Counted from the stretch's first letter, positions 54,205-63,529 are shown. The stretch: DNA of 64,000 bases from Mobilitalea sibirica (GCF_015999265.1 NZ_JAEAGR010000016.1:1-64000), one strand, 5' to 3'. Notes: generated from the letters alone by a model not told the origin. Program-made: numbers and translations.

Positions 54205-56292
54205 ATGGACGTAAGTCAATACCTTGAGATATTTATTGAAGAAACAAAAGAACATTTACAAAATTTGAATGAGCAGTTATTAATATTGGAAAAAGAACCA
54301 GAGAATGAAGGTACGATTAATGAAATCTTCCGTGCCGCACATTCTCTTAAAGGTATGGCCGGAACCATGGGTTATAAGAGAATGCAACGGTTAACGCATG
54401 ATATGGAAAATGTATTCTCAGAAGTTCGTGGCGGAAAGATGAAGGTGACTTCGCAACTGGTAGATATATTATTTAAGGGTCTGGATGCCCTGGAAACATA
54501 CCTAAGTAATATTCAGAATGAAGCGAATGAAGGAACAGAAGACTATCAAGATATTTTGAATGCCTTGGATGATTTTATGAAAGCCGGCATGGGTAATGCA
54601 GAAGGAACCAAAGAAGCGGTTGCTTCTAATCCTAAGGTTTCAGTTCAGGAAGTTCCTGTTGATCATGGGAAACATAAATATTTGAACATAAAAATTGAGG
54701 AACATGAAAAGAAGGCGATAGCAAAGGCCGGAATGCTCGGACTTAATGTGGTCGGACTTACGGTATACATACAGGAATACTGTGTTTTAAAAGGTGCAAG
54801 AGCTTATATGGTGAATCGCTCTCTTGAGGAGCATGGTGAAATCATTAAGTTGTATCCTACAGCACAGGATTTAGAGGATGAAAAATATGATTTTGACTAC
54901 TCTGCTTTTATCATAACGAAAGAAAGCCCTGAAAAATTAAGTCAATTAGCTATGAGGGTTTCAGAGGTAAAAGAAGTAGTTGCGGACTATATAAAACTTT
55001 CTGATGCGGATCAGGAAGCCTATACCGCTGCGGTGAAACAGGATGAGGCGTTACAGTCACAACCGAAGACAGTGAAAGATCCAGGATCCCTTAAGGCAGG
55101 GAATGCACCGGCTGCAAAACAAACGACGAAACCGGTAGCGAACCGCTCCGTTCGTGTTGATATTGAAAAACTGGATGTACTTATGAATCTGGTAAGTGAG
55201 TTGATTATAGCTAAGAATAGTCTAATCTCCCTTGGTAGTGATGGAGAAAAACAGCAAGAGAACGGTTTCCATGACCAGATTGAGTATCTGGAAAGAGTGA
55301 CGACGAATCTTCATGAATCGGTTATGAAGGTTAGAATGGTTCCGATTGAGAGCGTTGTAAACAGATTCCCCAGAATGATTAGAGACTTATCCAAGAAATT
55401 AAATAAGGATATGGAGTTATTTATGACCGGTGAAGAAACTGAGCTTGACCGTACGGTTATTGATGAAATCGGTGATCCTTTAATGCATTTATTACGTAAT
55501 GCGGCGGACCATGGACTTGAGAGCAATGAAGAACGAGAGAGAGCGGGTAAGAATCCGGTTGGTTCTATCTTCCTTGATGCATATCAGGATGGAAACAATG
55601 TTATGATAGAGGTAAGAGATGACGGCGGCGGAATTAATGTTGAGAAGATTAAAAAGAAAGCCATTGAGAGAGGCGCCATTACGGAAGATGCGGCACAGAG
55701 AATGACGGATAAGGATATTATTGATATTCTGTTCCAACCTAGCTTTTCAACGGCTGAACAGGTAACGGATGTATCCGGTAGAGGTGTTGGCCTTGATGTG
55801 GTTAAGACGAAGATAGAAGCTCTAGGTGGTGAGATTGAAGCTAAGACAAAATTAGGCGAAGGTTCTAACTTTATTATAAGACTTCCATTAACGCTGGCTA
55901 TTATTCAATCCCTTATGGTTATTATCGGTTCTGAAAAATATGCACTTCCTCTTGGAAGTATCCAAACAGTTGAGAATGTAGCAACTTCAGAAATCAAGAA
56001 AGTACAGGGAAAAGAGGTTATCAACCTTAGAGGAAACGTGGTTCCGATTGTAAGGTTAGGTAATATTCTCGATTGTGAAGAAAAAGAGAATGCACCGGAT
56101 GAACTTCTTGTCGTTATAGTTAAAAAAGGTGAGAAACTAGCAGGTATGGTGGTAGATGAATTGATTGGGCAACAGGAGATCGTTATCAAATCAATTGGTA
56201 AATATATCAAGAACCATAAAATTGTCAGTGGTGCAACCATTCTTGGTAACGGCGAGGTCGCACTTATTCTTGATGTCAATTCATTAGTATAG
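54205..56292 (+). CDS. cheA: CheA, chemotaxis histidine kinase
   Basis: A 695-residue kinase with all five domains: HPt with phosphorylated His46 (FRAAHSLKGMAGTMG), P2 CheY-docking domain (about 165-275), dimerisation (about 313-385), HATPase (about 385-560; HLLRNAADHG, VRDDGGGI, GRGVGLDVV) and CheW-like P5 (about 560-695). It phosphorylates CheY and CheB in response to receptors. It starts 1 bp after cheB. Confidence 0.98.
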   Translation: MDVSQYLEIFIEETKEHLQNLNEQLLILEKEPENEGTINEIFRAAHSLKGMAGTMGYKRMQRLTHDMENVFSEVRGGKMKVTSQLVDILFKGLDALETYLSNIQNEANEGTEDYQDILNALDDFMKAGMGNAEGTKEAVASNPKVSVQEVPVDHGKHKYLNIKIEEHEKKAIAKAGMLGLNVVGLTVYIQEYCVLKGARAYMVNRSLEEHGEIIKLYPTAQDLEDEKYDFDYSAFIITKESPEKLSQLAMRVSEVKEVVADYIKLSDADQEAYTAAVKQDEALQSQPKTVKDPGSLKAGNAPAAKQTTKPVANRSVRVDIEKLDVLMNLVSELIIAKNSLISLGSDGEKQQENGFHDQIEYLERVTTNLHESVMKVRMVPIESVVNRFPRMIRDLSKKLNKDMELFMTGEETELDRTVIDEIGDPLMHLLRNAADHGLESNEERERAGKNPVGSIFLDAYQDGNNVMIEVRDDGGGINVEKIKKKAIERGAITEDAAQRMTDKDIIDILFQPSFSTAEQVTDVSGRGVGLDVVKTKIEALGGEIEAKTKLGEGSNFIIRLPLTLAIIQSLMVIIGSEKYALPLGSIQTVENVATSEIKKVQGKEVINLRGNVVPIVRLGNILDCEEKENAPDELLVVIVKKGEKLAGMVVDELIGQQEIVIKSIGKYIKNHKIVSGATILGNGEVALILDVNSLV

Positions 56293-56303
56293 GAGGTGCG
56301 GAT

Positions 56304-56777
56304 ATGGAAGCGACAGAAACAAAACAATATATTATTGTTAATCTTGGAACTGAGCAGTATGGTATTGAAATTAAATATATCGAAAATATCATTGTTATGC
56401 AAAATATAACCAGAGTGCCAAAGGCACAAAGTTATTTCTTGGGAGTTATTAATTTAAGAGGTGAAGTAATACCTGTCATGAGCCTTAGAAAAAAATTAGA
56501 GCTTGGATCAGATATATTTACCTCTGTATCCCGTATCATTATTGTAAAACCGGAACCTTCGGCGGCCCCGGTCGGAATTATCGTAGATGAGGTAAAAGAG
56601 GTAATAACCTTAGAAAGTTCAGATGTGGAAATGCTGAATTATGATGAGAAGGACGAAAAAGCCTCTTTGAGTGCCGGTGTTGGTAAATATGGAAATGAAC
56701 TGATTAACTTGCTGAATATTCCAGGTATTGTATTAGAAAAGGAAGCAAGTAAGAAAAAGAATAAGGGTACATCGTAA
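56304..56777 (+). CDS. cheW: CheW, chemotaxis coupling protein
   Basis: A 157-residue single CheW domain (VNLGTEQYGIEIKYIENII, FLGVINLRGEVIPVMSLR) that links receptors to CheA. A lysine-rich tail ends the protein. AGGAGG stands upstream, 11 bp after cheA. Confidence 0.97.
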   Translation: MEATETKQYIIVNLGTEQYGIEIKYIENIIVMQNITRVPKAQSYFLGVINLRGEVIPVMSLRKKLELGSDIFTSVSRIIIVKPEPSAAPVGIIVDEVKEVITLESSDVEMLNYDEKDEKASLSAGVGKYGNELINLLNIPGIVLEKEASKKKNKGTS

Positions 56778-56806
56778 AATTAATACCTGTGCATATGATC
56801 TAATCT

Positions 56807-56873
56807 GATTTATCTTATCAGCATAGGTGTAACCCGATTACACCTATATTGTAATGCAGGACTAAGATAAATC
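56807..56873 (+). other. Long two-part hairpin between cheW and cheC
   Basis: Outer arms GATTTATCTTA (56807-56817) and TAAGATAAATC (56863-56873) are perfectly complementary; an inner perfect 10-bp stem ATAGGTGTAA/TTACACCTAT (56823-56832 with 56838-56847, loop CCCGA) sits within. No T-run follows. It may be an RNA-processing or attenuation site within the operon. Confidence 0.65.
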
Positions 56874-56938
56874 ATCCTATAGAGCAGGTAAAGGATATTA
56901 TGATAATTATGTACGAGATAGAATGAGAGGTGTATGTG

Positions 56939-57559
56939 GTGTCTCACATTAATTTAAACCAAATAGATAATATGCAGTTTGATGTATTGCGAGAGATCGG
57001 TAATATTGGTGCTGGGAATGCAACCACGGCACTTTCACAGATGATTAATTCGAAAATTGATATGAAAGTACCCAAGGTAGATCTACTGGAATTTAAAGAG
57101 CTTTCCGACATTGTTGGAGGGGCAGAAAATATTGTGGTTGGTATTTTATTTACCTTAGAAGGTCAAATTGATGGCATGATGATGTTTATGATGGATCTAT
57201 CAGCAGCCAGACACTTGGTTAACCTGCTAATGGGTACTACAACTGATAGCCAGACAACAGATTTTTCGGACATGGAATTGTCGGCCTTAAATGAGATTGG
57301 TAATATCATTGCAGGCGCATATTTATCTTCCTTATCGTCCTTAACCAATATGCTGATCACATCAAGTGTACCATATATGTCCATTGATATGTCAGGGGCT
57401 ATTTTAAGTGTTCCTGCAATTGAGTTTGGTAAAATCGGTGATAAGGCTCTTTTAATTGAAACAGAATTTGGTGATGATATAAAGGCTGTTAACGGTTATT
57501 TTATCCTGATTCCAACCTTGGAATCTTATGGAGCAATACTATCATCTTTGGGGTTATAG
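56939..57559 (+). CDS. cheC: CheC, CheY-P phosphatase
   Basis: A 206-residue protein with the two CheC active sites, each with Glu and Asn one helix turn apart (REIGNIGAGNA and NEIGNIIAGAY). It dephosphorylates CheY-P and binds CheD. GTG codons at 56930, 56936 and 56939 are in frame; the ribosome site GAGAGG (56925-56930) favours 56939 or 56936. Confidence 0.95.
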   Translation: MSHINLNQIDNMQFDVLREIGNIGAGNATTALSQMINSKIDMKVPKVDLLEFKELSDIVGGAENIVVGILFTLEGQIDGMMMFMMDLSAARHLVNLLMGTTTDSQTTDFSDMELSALNEIGNIIAGAYLSSLSSLTNMLITSSVPYMSIDMSGAILSVPAIEFGKIGDKALLIETEFGDDIKAVNGYFILIPTLESYGAILSSLGL

Positions 57560-57567
57560 GTGAATAA

Positions 57568-58053
57568 ATGGACAATATGATAAAGGTCGGAATGGCAGAC
57601 TTAAACATATGTGTTACCCCGGATGCTATAACAACTTTAGGTCTTGGATCATGCGTCGGTATTGTATTATATGATCCCCGCAAAAAGATTGCCGGGTTAG
57701 TACATGTTATGCTGCCTGATAGTACAAAAATAATAAACAATGAGAATAAAGCTAAATTTGCTGATACCGGAATAGACTTGTTAATTAAAAAAATGTGTGA
57801 CATCGGTGCGAACAGTAATTCACTCATAGCCAAAATAGCAGGGGGAGCTCAGATGTTTGCCTTTGGCAGTAATAGTGAGATGATGCGAATTGGTGAGCGT
57901 AATGTGGAAGCAACCAAGATAAAGCTTAAACAACTGGGTATACGTATCATGGCAGAGGATACGGGTGCAAACTATGGTAGAACCATAGAGTTTTACCCGG
58001 AAACAGGAGAATTACATATTAAATCTGTGGGCAAAGAACGTAAGATATTATAA
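57568..58053 (+). CDS. cheD: CheD, receptor glutamine deamidase
   Basis: A 161-residue CheD with the catalytic Cys and His in LGLGSCVGIVLYDPRKKIAGLVHVMLP (core GSCVG and LVHVMLPD). It deamidates chemoreceptors and is regulated by CheC. Starts 8 bp after cheC. Confidence 0.96.
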   Translation: MDNMIKVGMADLNICVTPDAITTLGLGSCVGIVLYDPRKKIAGLVHVMLPDSTKIINNENKAKFADTGIDLLIKKMCDIGANSNSLIAKIAGGAQMFAFGSNSEMMRIGERNVEATKIKLKQLGIRIMAEDTGANYGRTIEFYPETGELHIKSVGKERKIL

Positions 58054-58148
58054 CAATCGGTATACCTGATAATTTCTTTACTTAATAGGAGTATATAATC
58101 GGGTTTTGCTTTCATGGATTTTTAGATTAAATAAAACAGGTGATGCCA

Positions 58149-58442
58149 ATGCGAGAAAGATTTATACCGGCACTTATTACATTGCTTGCCGGTGCAACTG
58201 TCAGTATATTAAATATGATTCATAAGGTAGAGTTGATTACCGGCTTAAAACGATTGCTTCTCGTATTGCTATTATTTTATATCATTGGATTAATTGCAAA
58301 AGCTGTTATTAAAAAAGCTACCAAATCTGCGAAAGACGCAGAAGATGATACAGAAAAAACAGAAGACGAGTCGCAGGATAATCAAACAGACAAAGAAAAA
58401 GAGGTCAAAAAGGGAAATCAAGAGAAGGATAAACCGTTGTAA
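58149..58442 (+). CDS. Small membrane protein of the fla operon, unknown
   Basis: A 97-residue protein with two close membrane segments (about 6-24 and 34-54) and a highly charged Lys/Glu/Asp tail (about 55-97). No family was recognised. It lies between cheD and sigD, where B. subtilis has no gene. The ATG at 58149 follows AGGTGAT; a GTG at 58140 is an alternative. A role at the motor or membrane is possible, but only from position. Confidence 0.6.
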   Translation: MRERFIPALITLLAGATVSILNMIHKVELITGLKRLLLVLLLFYIIGLIAKAVIKKATKSAKDAEDDTEKTEDESQDNQTDKEKEVKKGNQEKDKPL

Positions 58443-58522
58443 GGCAGTAATAAATCCTCATAAAGAGCTGCTAAGGATATACTTTTTGCTCTTTAAATTC
58501 AATTAACGTTTCAGGAGGCAGT

Positions 58523-59290
58523 ATGAACACAGATAGGAGACAGAAACTTTGGGAAGAGTATTCCAAAAAGAAAACATCTGAACTTCAGGAAAAGATTATA
58601 ATTGAATATGCAGGATTAGTGAAACTTGTTGCCGGAAGACTTAGTATGTATTTGGGCTATAATGTGGAATACGATGATTTGGTGGGATATGGAACCTTTG
58701 GATTAATTGATGCGATTGATAAGTTTGATTATTCAAAGGGTGTAAAATTCGAAACCTATGCATCCCTTAGAATTCGAGGAGCAATTCTTGACCAAATTCG
58801 TAAAATGGACTGGATACCAAGGAGTATCAGGCAAAAACAACGTAAGATGGATCTTGCTTATCAGAATTTGGAGCTTAAGTATGGAAGAAGCGCCAATGAC
58901 GAAGAAATCGCTAAAGAGCTGGAAATATCCGTTGATGAATTGGAGACATGGCAAAATCAAACGAAGATTACCAATATTATTTCTCTTGATGAGTTTATGG
59001 AGCAGGGTAGTGAAGGTAAAGTAGAGCAAAGCCTGACAGCTAGTTTTGACCATCCTGAAAAGGTGGTTGAGAGACAAGAATTAAAGGAATTATTAACCCG
59101 GACCTTAGAAACCTTAACAGAAAAAGAAAAAAGAGTCATTATTCTATATTATTACGAAGAACTGACGTTAAAAGAAATTAGTCGAATTCTGGAGGTATCG
59201 GAATCTCGAATTTCTCAGTTGCATACGAAAGCGCTTCATAAGATGAGGAATAAATTAGGACCCAATATGGATGTGTTAACCAGTTATTAA
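58523..59290 (+). CDS. sigD: SigD/FliA, flagellar sigma factor 28
   Basis: A 255-residue sigma-70-family protein of the FliA/SigD type: region 2 (YDDLVGYGTFGLIDAIDKFD, FETYASLRIRGAILDQIRKM), region 3 (IRQKQRKMDLAYQNLE) and region 4 (LTLKEISRILEVSESRISQLH). It directs transcription of late flagellar and chemotaxis genes. CAGGAGG lies upstream. Its antagonist FlgM is not in this window. Confidence 0.97.
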   Translation: MNTDRRQKLWEEYSKKKTSELQEKIIIEYAGLVKLVAGRLSMYLGYNVEYDDLVGYGTFGLIDAIDKFDYSKGVKFETYASLRIRGAILDQIRKMDWIPRSIRQKQRKMDLAYQNLELKYGRSANDEEIAKELEISVDELETWQNQTKITNIISLDEFMEQGSEGKVEQSLTASFDHPEKVVERQELKELLTRTLETLTEKEKRVIILYYYEELTLKEISRILEVSESRISQLHTKALHKMRNKLGPNMDVLTSY

Positions 59291-59350
59291 GTGATAGGAT
59301 CATAAATAAGTTCTATCTGTATAGATTCGGATAAGTTTAGGAGGTAAGCA

Positions 59351-60952
59351 ATGAGCTGTAAAAATGGATACTTTCAACTAATAATAAAAGAAGACGGAAC
59401 GTATATTAAGTTGTTTGATGCAGTATCCGGAGGTCAACCTATATTATACGAGGATATCAGTAATTATTTCGTAGATAAAAGGATATATGAGTATGATAAA
59501 ATAGCCCTTGGAAGAGCATTGGCAACATTAAAAGATACCTGCGAGGTAAAGCTTACCCGCGCAGTAATTCCACCACAGGAGGAGTATCTGAAGGTAACCT
59601 TATCCGAAGACCGTATGTTTGCAAAAGGCCGTTTTTATCCCCCAACTAATGGTGGTAATCTTTTATCCAAGGAAGATATCATCAGTTCTCTTGTAAGAGC
59701 AGGAGTGAAATATGGAGTGGATGAGACGGTTATTTATGAATTTTTGCAGAGGAGACAGTATTGTACAGATCTAATCTTAGCGAAAGCAATGCCTGCTGTT
59801 CAGGGTCATGATGCACAGATCACTTATTATTTTAATACAGATTTGACCTTAAAACCGAAAACCAATGAGGATGGTTCTGTGGATTTTCATCAGCTTGATA
59901 TGATAAGCCACTGTAAGAAAGATGATTTACTAGCAACTCTAACCCCGGTTGACTATGGAAAGCCCGGGATAGATGTATGTGGTAATGTCATCCGTCCAAA
60001 TAAAGTTAATAACAAGGTGATGCGTTACGGGAGTAAGATATATCTTTCGGAGGACGGACTAAACATGTACTCTGAGGTAGATGGTCATGTTACCTTAACA
60101 GATGGTAGGGTTTTTGTATCGGATACCTATGAAGTAGCAGCGGATGTGGATACATCCACAGGTGATGTGGTGTATGATGGAAATGTTGTCGTTAAGGGTA
60201 ATGTGATTACCGGGTTTTCTGTTAAAGCCAAAGGTGATATCGAGGTTAACGGTGTTGTAGAAGGTGCTTACCTGGAAGCCGGGGGACAGATTATCTTAAA
60301 ACGGGGAGTACAAGGCATGAATAAAGGCCTGGTTAAAGCACAAGGTAATATCATTTCAAAATTTATTGAAAATGCAGAAGTGGTTGCAGGTGGTTATGTA
60401 ACGACAGAATCTATCTTGCATAGCAAGGTATCTGCCAAAGGAGATATTATTGTTGGCGGCAGAAGAGGCTTTGTAACCGGTGGCGAGATTCGTTCCGGTT
60501 CATTAATTTCCGTGAAAACAGCCGGTTCTCACATGGGTACCCATACGCTGTTAGAGGTAGGGATTGACCCGAAATTATTAGAAGAGTTTAGGGAGTTAGA
60601 AAAGACACTTGCATCATTACAGGCCGAGAAGGAGAAGATCTCACAGGCGATAGCAATCTTTCGTAAAAAATTACAAATGGGTAGCCAGATACCTGCTGAT
60701 AAGCTGGAGAGTTTAAAACAGATTACACAGCATAATCTAAAGATAGAAAGCCAGATTACGGAAGCAAGACTTAGATACGAGGAGTTAAAAATTGAAGTGG
60801 ATAATAACTCGTCGGGAATGATAAAGGTTCAAGAGACCGTATTCCCAGGTACTAAAATTGTGATTTCCAATGTAATTTATTTTGTCAGAGAAGAGATACA
60901 GCACTCAAAATTCGTTCGTGACAGAGCGGACATAAGAGTAACACCACTATAA
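59351..60952 (+). CDS. fapA: FapA/DUF342 family protein
   Basis: A 533-residue protein of the DUF342 (FapA, flagellar assembly protein A) family: the N-terminal part has KEDIISSLVRAGVKYGVDE, the middle a right-handed beta-helix-like repeat (about 255-400, strings such as VVKGNVITGFSVKAKGDIEVNG), and the C-terminus a coiled coil (about 415-490). Family members occur in flagellar operons, and at least one affects flagellation; the exact function is uncertain. AGGAGG precedes the start. Confidence 0.88.
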   Translation: MSCKNGYFQLIIKEDGTYIKLFDAVSGGQPILYEDISNYFVDKRIYEYDKIALGRALATLKDTCEVKLTRAVIPPQEEYLKVTLSEDRMFAKGRFYPPTNGGNLLSKEDIISSLVRAGVKYGVDETVIYEFLQRRQYCTDLILAKAMPAVQGHDAQITYYFNTDLTLKPKTNEDGSVDFHQLDMISHCKKDDLLATLTPVDYGKPGIDVCGNVIRPNKVNNKVMRYGSKIYLSEDGLNMYSEVDGHVTLTDGRVFVSDTYEVAADVDTSTGDVVYDGNVVVKGNVITGFSVKAKGDIEVNGVVEGAYLEAGGQIILKRGVQGMNKGLVKAQGNIISKFIENAEVVAGGYVTTESILHSKVSAKGDIIVGGRRGFVTGGEIRSGSLISVKTAGSHMGTHTLLEVGIDPKLLEEFRELEKTLASLQAEKEKISQAIAIFRKKLQMGSQIPADKLESLKQITQHNLKIESQITEARLRYEELKIEVDNNSSGMIKVQETVFPGTKIVISNVIYFVREEIQHSKFVRDRADIRVTPL

Positions 60953-61172
60953 ATGCATCTTTCATATACTTATTACCAAGGACAAAAAACTATATAATAG
61001 GAAGACCTATGGAAGCTTAATATATGACATATTAATTAAATCCAGTGACTCCTTTATGACAGCGACTCTAGAGAGCCGGAGCCGATGCATTAAAAATTAA
61101 CTACCTTAGGAATATTTACATATAAGTAACTAATTCAGGTACTTGTTTCTTAGAGATAAGGGGGTTGAAAAT

Positions 61173-61484
61173 ATGCCAATAAATCCTATCGATATTATGA
61201 GATCGCAGGAAGCTTCACAGTATAAGCATATTGAAAGTCAGAAAGTTCATCACGAACAGGTCCAGATAAGTAAGAGTTTTCAGAATTTAATTCATGCTGA
61301 GCAGACGAAAACCACGCAGGCAGAAAAAAGCGAGAATAAGGAATTTCGATATGATGCTAAGGACAAAGGAAGAAACTCTTATTCCGGATCTAAGAATAAG
61401 AAGGATAAGAAGGAAGAGAATAAGAAAGAACAAAAGGATCTACTGGAACCGAAAAAAAGCGGTGGTATTGACATTCTTATCTGA
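61173..61484 (+). CDS. Small lysine-rich protein of the fla operon, unknown
   Basis: A 103-residue soluble protein with an N-terminal segment PINPIDIMRSQEASQYKHIE and a very basic C-terminus (Lys-rich, about 60-98). No family was recognised. It probably starts at ATG 61173, after AGGGGG; an in-frame ATG at 61143 has no good ribosome site. It lies between FapA and the SwrB-like gene. It is likely an intrinsically disordered cytoplasmic protein. Confidence 0.6.
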   Translation: MPINPIDIMRSQEASQYKHIESQKVHHEQVQISKSFQNLIHAEQTKTTQAEKSENKEFRYDAKDKGRNSYSGSKNKKDKKEENKKEQKDLLEPKKSGGIDILI

Positions 61485-61582
61485 CCGGCAAGGAAAAAAA
61501 TGCTGTTAATTAAAGCATTCTATATAACCTGCCGGTTATAGCTATGTATTTAGCAATAAACTTTTTTTGATTTGGAGGCATT

Positions 61583-62272
61583 ATGAACCTGATAGAAATC
61601 GTTATGATTGTTATAGGAATTATCACAATAGTTATCAGCTGCAGGCTGGTGGAACGTCAGTCAGAAACAAGTGGCGGTATCCATCGGGTTATTCCGGATG
61701 TGGAACACTTATCCGAGGATGAAAAAGTGCAGATCAAAGAAAAAATAAAGGAACTGTTATCTGAAATCAGTGAAGAAACCGTGGTTCGTACGGATGATTA
61801 TTTAAGTAAAATATCCAATGAGAAAATAATGGCGGTCAATGATTTTTCAGATCAAATACTGGAGAAAATTAAGAGCAACCATGAAGAGGTTGTGTTTTTA
61901 TATAATATGTTAAATGAGAAAGAGAAAGAGTTGAAGACAGTTATCCGGGAGATCGACACCTCAAAACAAAAGGTAAAAGAGATACTGGATATGAAAAAAG
62001 AAATGAAAGAACAGCCGAAAAAAACTGTATCAAACCAAACGTCGACAGTGACTCAGGTGAAAAGTCAAAAGCCTGCCAAACAGGAGAAACGTCCGGTAAG
62101 TGATGTGGTTCTTTCTGATACACCGGTGATTAACAGCTTAAGTACCAATAACAACACGCAGATATTGTCACTATATAATAAGGGGAAATCTGTGGTGGAG
62201 ATTTCTAAGCTGTTGGGTCTTGGACAAGGAGAAGTAAAATTGGTAATTGATTTATTTAAGGGAAAGAAGTAA
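61583..62272 (+). CDS. SwrB-like (DUF6115-type) membrane protein
   Basis: A 229-residue protein with an N-terminal membrane segment (about 4-22), a long charged coiled coil (about 50-150) and a C-terminal helix-turn-helix-like tail (about 190-227; SLYNKGKSVVEISKLLGLGQ). SwrB in Bacillus subtilis has the same plan (membrane anchor, coil, HTH-like end) and the same place as last gene before rpsB; it promotes assembly of the export apparatus. The identification is by layout and position, not by a clear sequence match. Confidence 0.6.
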   Translation: MNLIEIVMIVIGIITIVISCRLVERQSETSGGIHRVIPDVEHLSEDEKVQIKEKIKELLSEISEETVVRTDDYLSKISNEKIMAVNDFSDQILEKIKSNHEEVVFLYNMLNEKEKELKTVIREIDTSKQKVKEILDMKKEMKEQPKKTVSNQTSTVTQVKSQKPAKQEKRPVSDVVLSDTPVINSLSTNNNTQILSLYNKGKSVVEISKLLGLGQGEVKLVIDLFKGKK

Positions 62273-62296
62273 TGTGAAAGGCTTGGTGCGTCTGCT

Positions 62297-63052
62297 ATGA
62301 AATTAAAATACTATATGAGAGGCTTAGGTATTGGTATTGTACTAACAACTCTTATTTTATCTATAAGCGGTAATAAAGAGACATTATCAGACCAGCAGAT
62401 AATAAAACGTGCCAGATCTTTGGGAATGGTGACACAGGAAGAATACGATAAGGCTAAGCTGACAAAAGAATTGGAAGATACGGATAAAGAAAACCTTCAG
62501 CAGGAGCCGGAAGAAGATCTTTCTGATAAGGAAACCGCAGATCCGAGTGATGTGAATGAAACCGAAGAAAATCAAGAAAATGATGAGAATGCGGAGAATG
62601 ATGAGAAGAATAACGAAGATGATGCCGTAGAAGGTTTTGATGAACCGGACGAAGCTTTAAACACGGAGGATGAAAATAATCAGGATGTTACTCAGAATGG
62701 GCAGGATACGCAGGATATACAAGATTCACAGGATGATCAGAATACGGAGGAAACTCCGACTCAGGATACGTCGGATACACCGGGAACAGAGCCAACTCCC
62801 ACGGTTACACCTTCCGATAATATAAATGAGCAAACGAGTAATGCGAATGATGACATTACGTTTACGATAGAGAGAGGTATGTCCTCCCGTCAAGTATCTG
62901 AGATGCTGGTTCAAAAAGGACTTATAGGTGATGCACAGGAATTTAATAACTTCATCATTCGTAAAGGGAAAGCAGGAGTCATCCGGGTAGGAACTTATAC
63001 AGTGAAAAAAGATGCTTCCTTTGAAGAGATTTTAAACTCTATCACTTCTTAG
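62297..63052 (+). CDS. MltG/YceG-like N-terminal domain protein, catalytic part missing
   Basis: A 251-residue protein: membrane segment (about 9-24), a long disordered acidic segment rich in Asp, Glu, Asn, Gln and Thr (about 55-180), and an MltG LysM-like subdomain (about 187-250; TIERGMSSRQVSEMLVQKGLI and GTYTVKKDASFEEIL). The lytic transglycosylase domain of MltG that normally follows is absent, and the stop is clean, so this seems a genuine short form rather than a window artefact. No strong ribosome site is seen (GAAAGG is 15 bp away). It may bind peptidoglycan. Confidence 0.7.
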   Translation: MKLKYYMRGLGIGIVLTTLILSISGNKETLSDQQIIKRARSLGMVTQEEYDKAKLTKELEDTDKENLQQEPEEDLSDKETADPSDVNETEENQENDENAENDEKNNEDDAVEGFDEPDEALNTEDENNQDVTQNGQDTQDIQDSQDDQNTEETPTQDTSDTPGTEPTPTVTPSDNINEQTSNANDDITFTIERGMSSRQVSEMLVQKGLIGDAQEFNNFIIRKGKAGVIRVGTYTVKKDASFEEILNSITS

Positions 63053-63420
63053 AGGCAGAACGAAACATTGGATGGATACTATGCATGTGTTATAAACTAT
63101 AATTTCAACAATAGGGAAACGAAGTCTTAACAAGAGATTAATCAAGAGCTTGGTTGAATAATAAATGCATATGAATAATTGAAGAATTGAAGAATGTATG
63201 TAAATTAAGCGATTTTTATGTATCTAACCTATATTTTAAAAATTTTAGGAAATAATCTTAGATGAAACTGATTAAATATTAAGAAATAGAGATATGGATC
63301 AATAACTATTCACGTAGAATTTTAGTTATTTTTCTGTAATCTGTGATTAAATGGTTGCTTAAATTATTATGGACAATACATCTTACTGCTTTCTAATTAA
63401 GTACAATTTATAAAAAAAAC

Positions 63421-63449
63421 TTGCCATGTTATTGGTGTTATGGTATAAT
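63421..63449 (+). promoter_or_regulatory. Sigma-A promoter of rpsB
   Basis: TTGCCA (63421-63426), 17-bp spacer, TATAAT (63444-63449). The -10 is perfect and the -35 lacks one consensus base. It gives a transcript leader of about 125 nt before rpsB. Confidence 0.85.
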
Positions 63450-63461
63450 CTCAACGTTATA

Positions 63462-63529
63462 TTCAAGAACTATGCTTGAAGTTAATTAACACGTATACGG
63501 ATTCTTTGCAGGGTGCCCGGTATACCGGG
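63462..63529 (+). promoter_or_regulatory. Structured rpsB leader, possible S2 autoregulation site
   Basis: Two hairpins lie in the leader: TTCAAG/CTTGAA (63462-63467 with 63475-63480) and CCCGG-TATA-CCGGG (63516-63529). S2 operons of several bacterial groups control themselves by protein binding to the leader. Whether this one does is inference. Confidence 0.4.

Noticed and set aside
61060-61095. GCCGATGC as the -10 of a sigma-D promoter
   Set aside because: No TAAA-type -35 lies at the required distance upstream.
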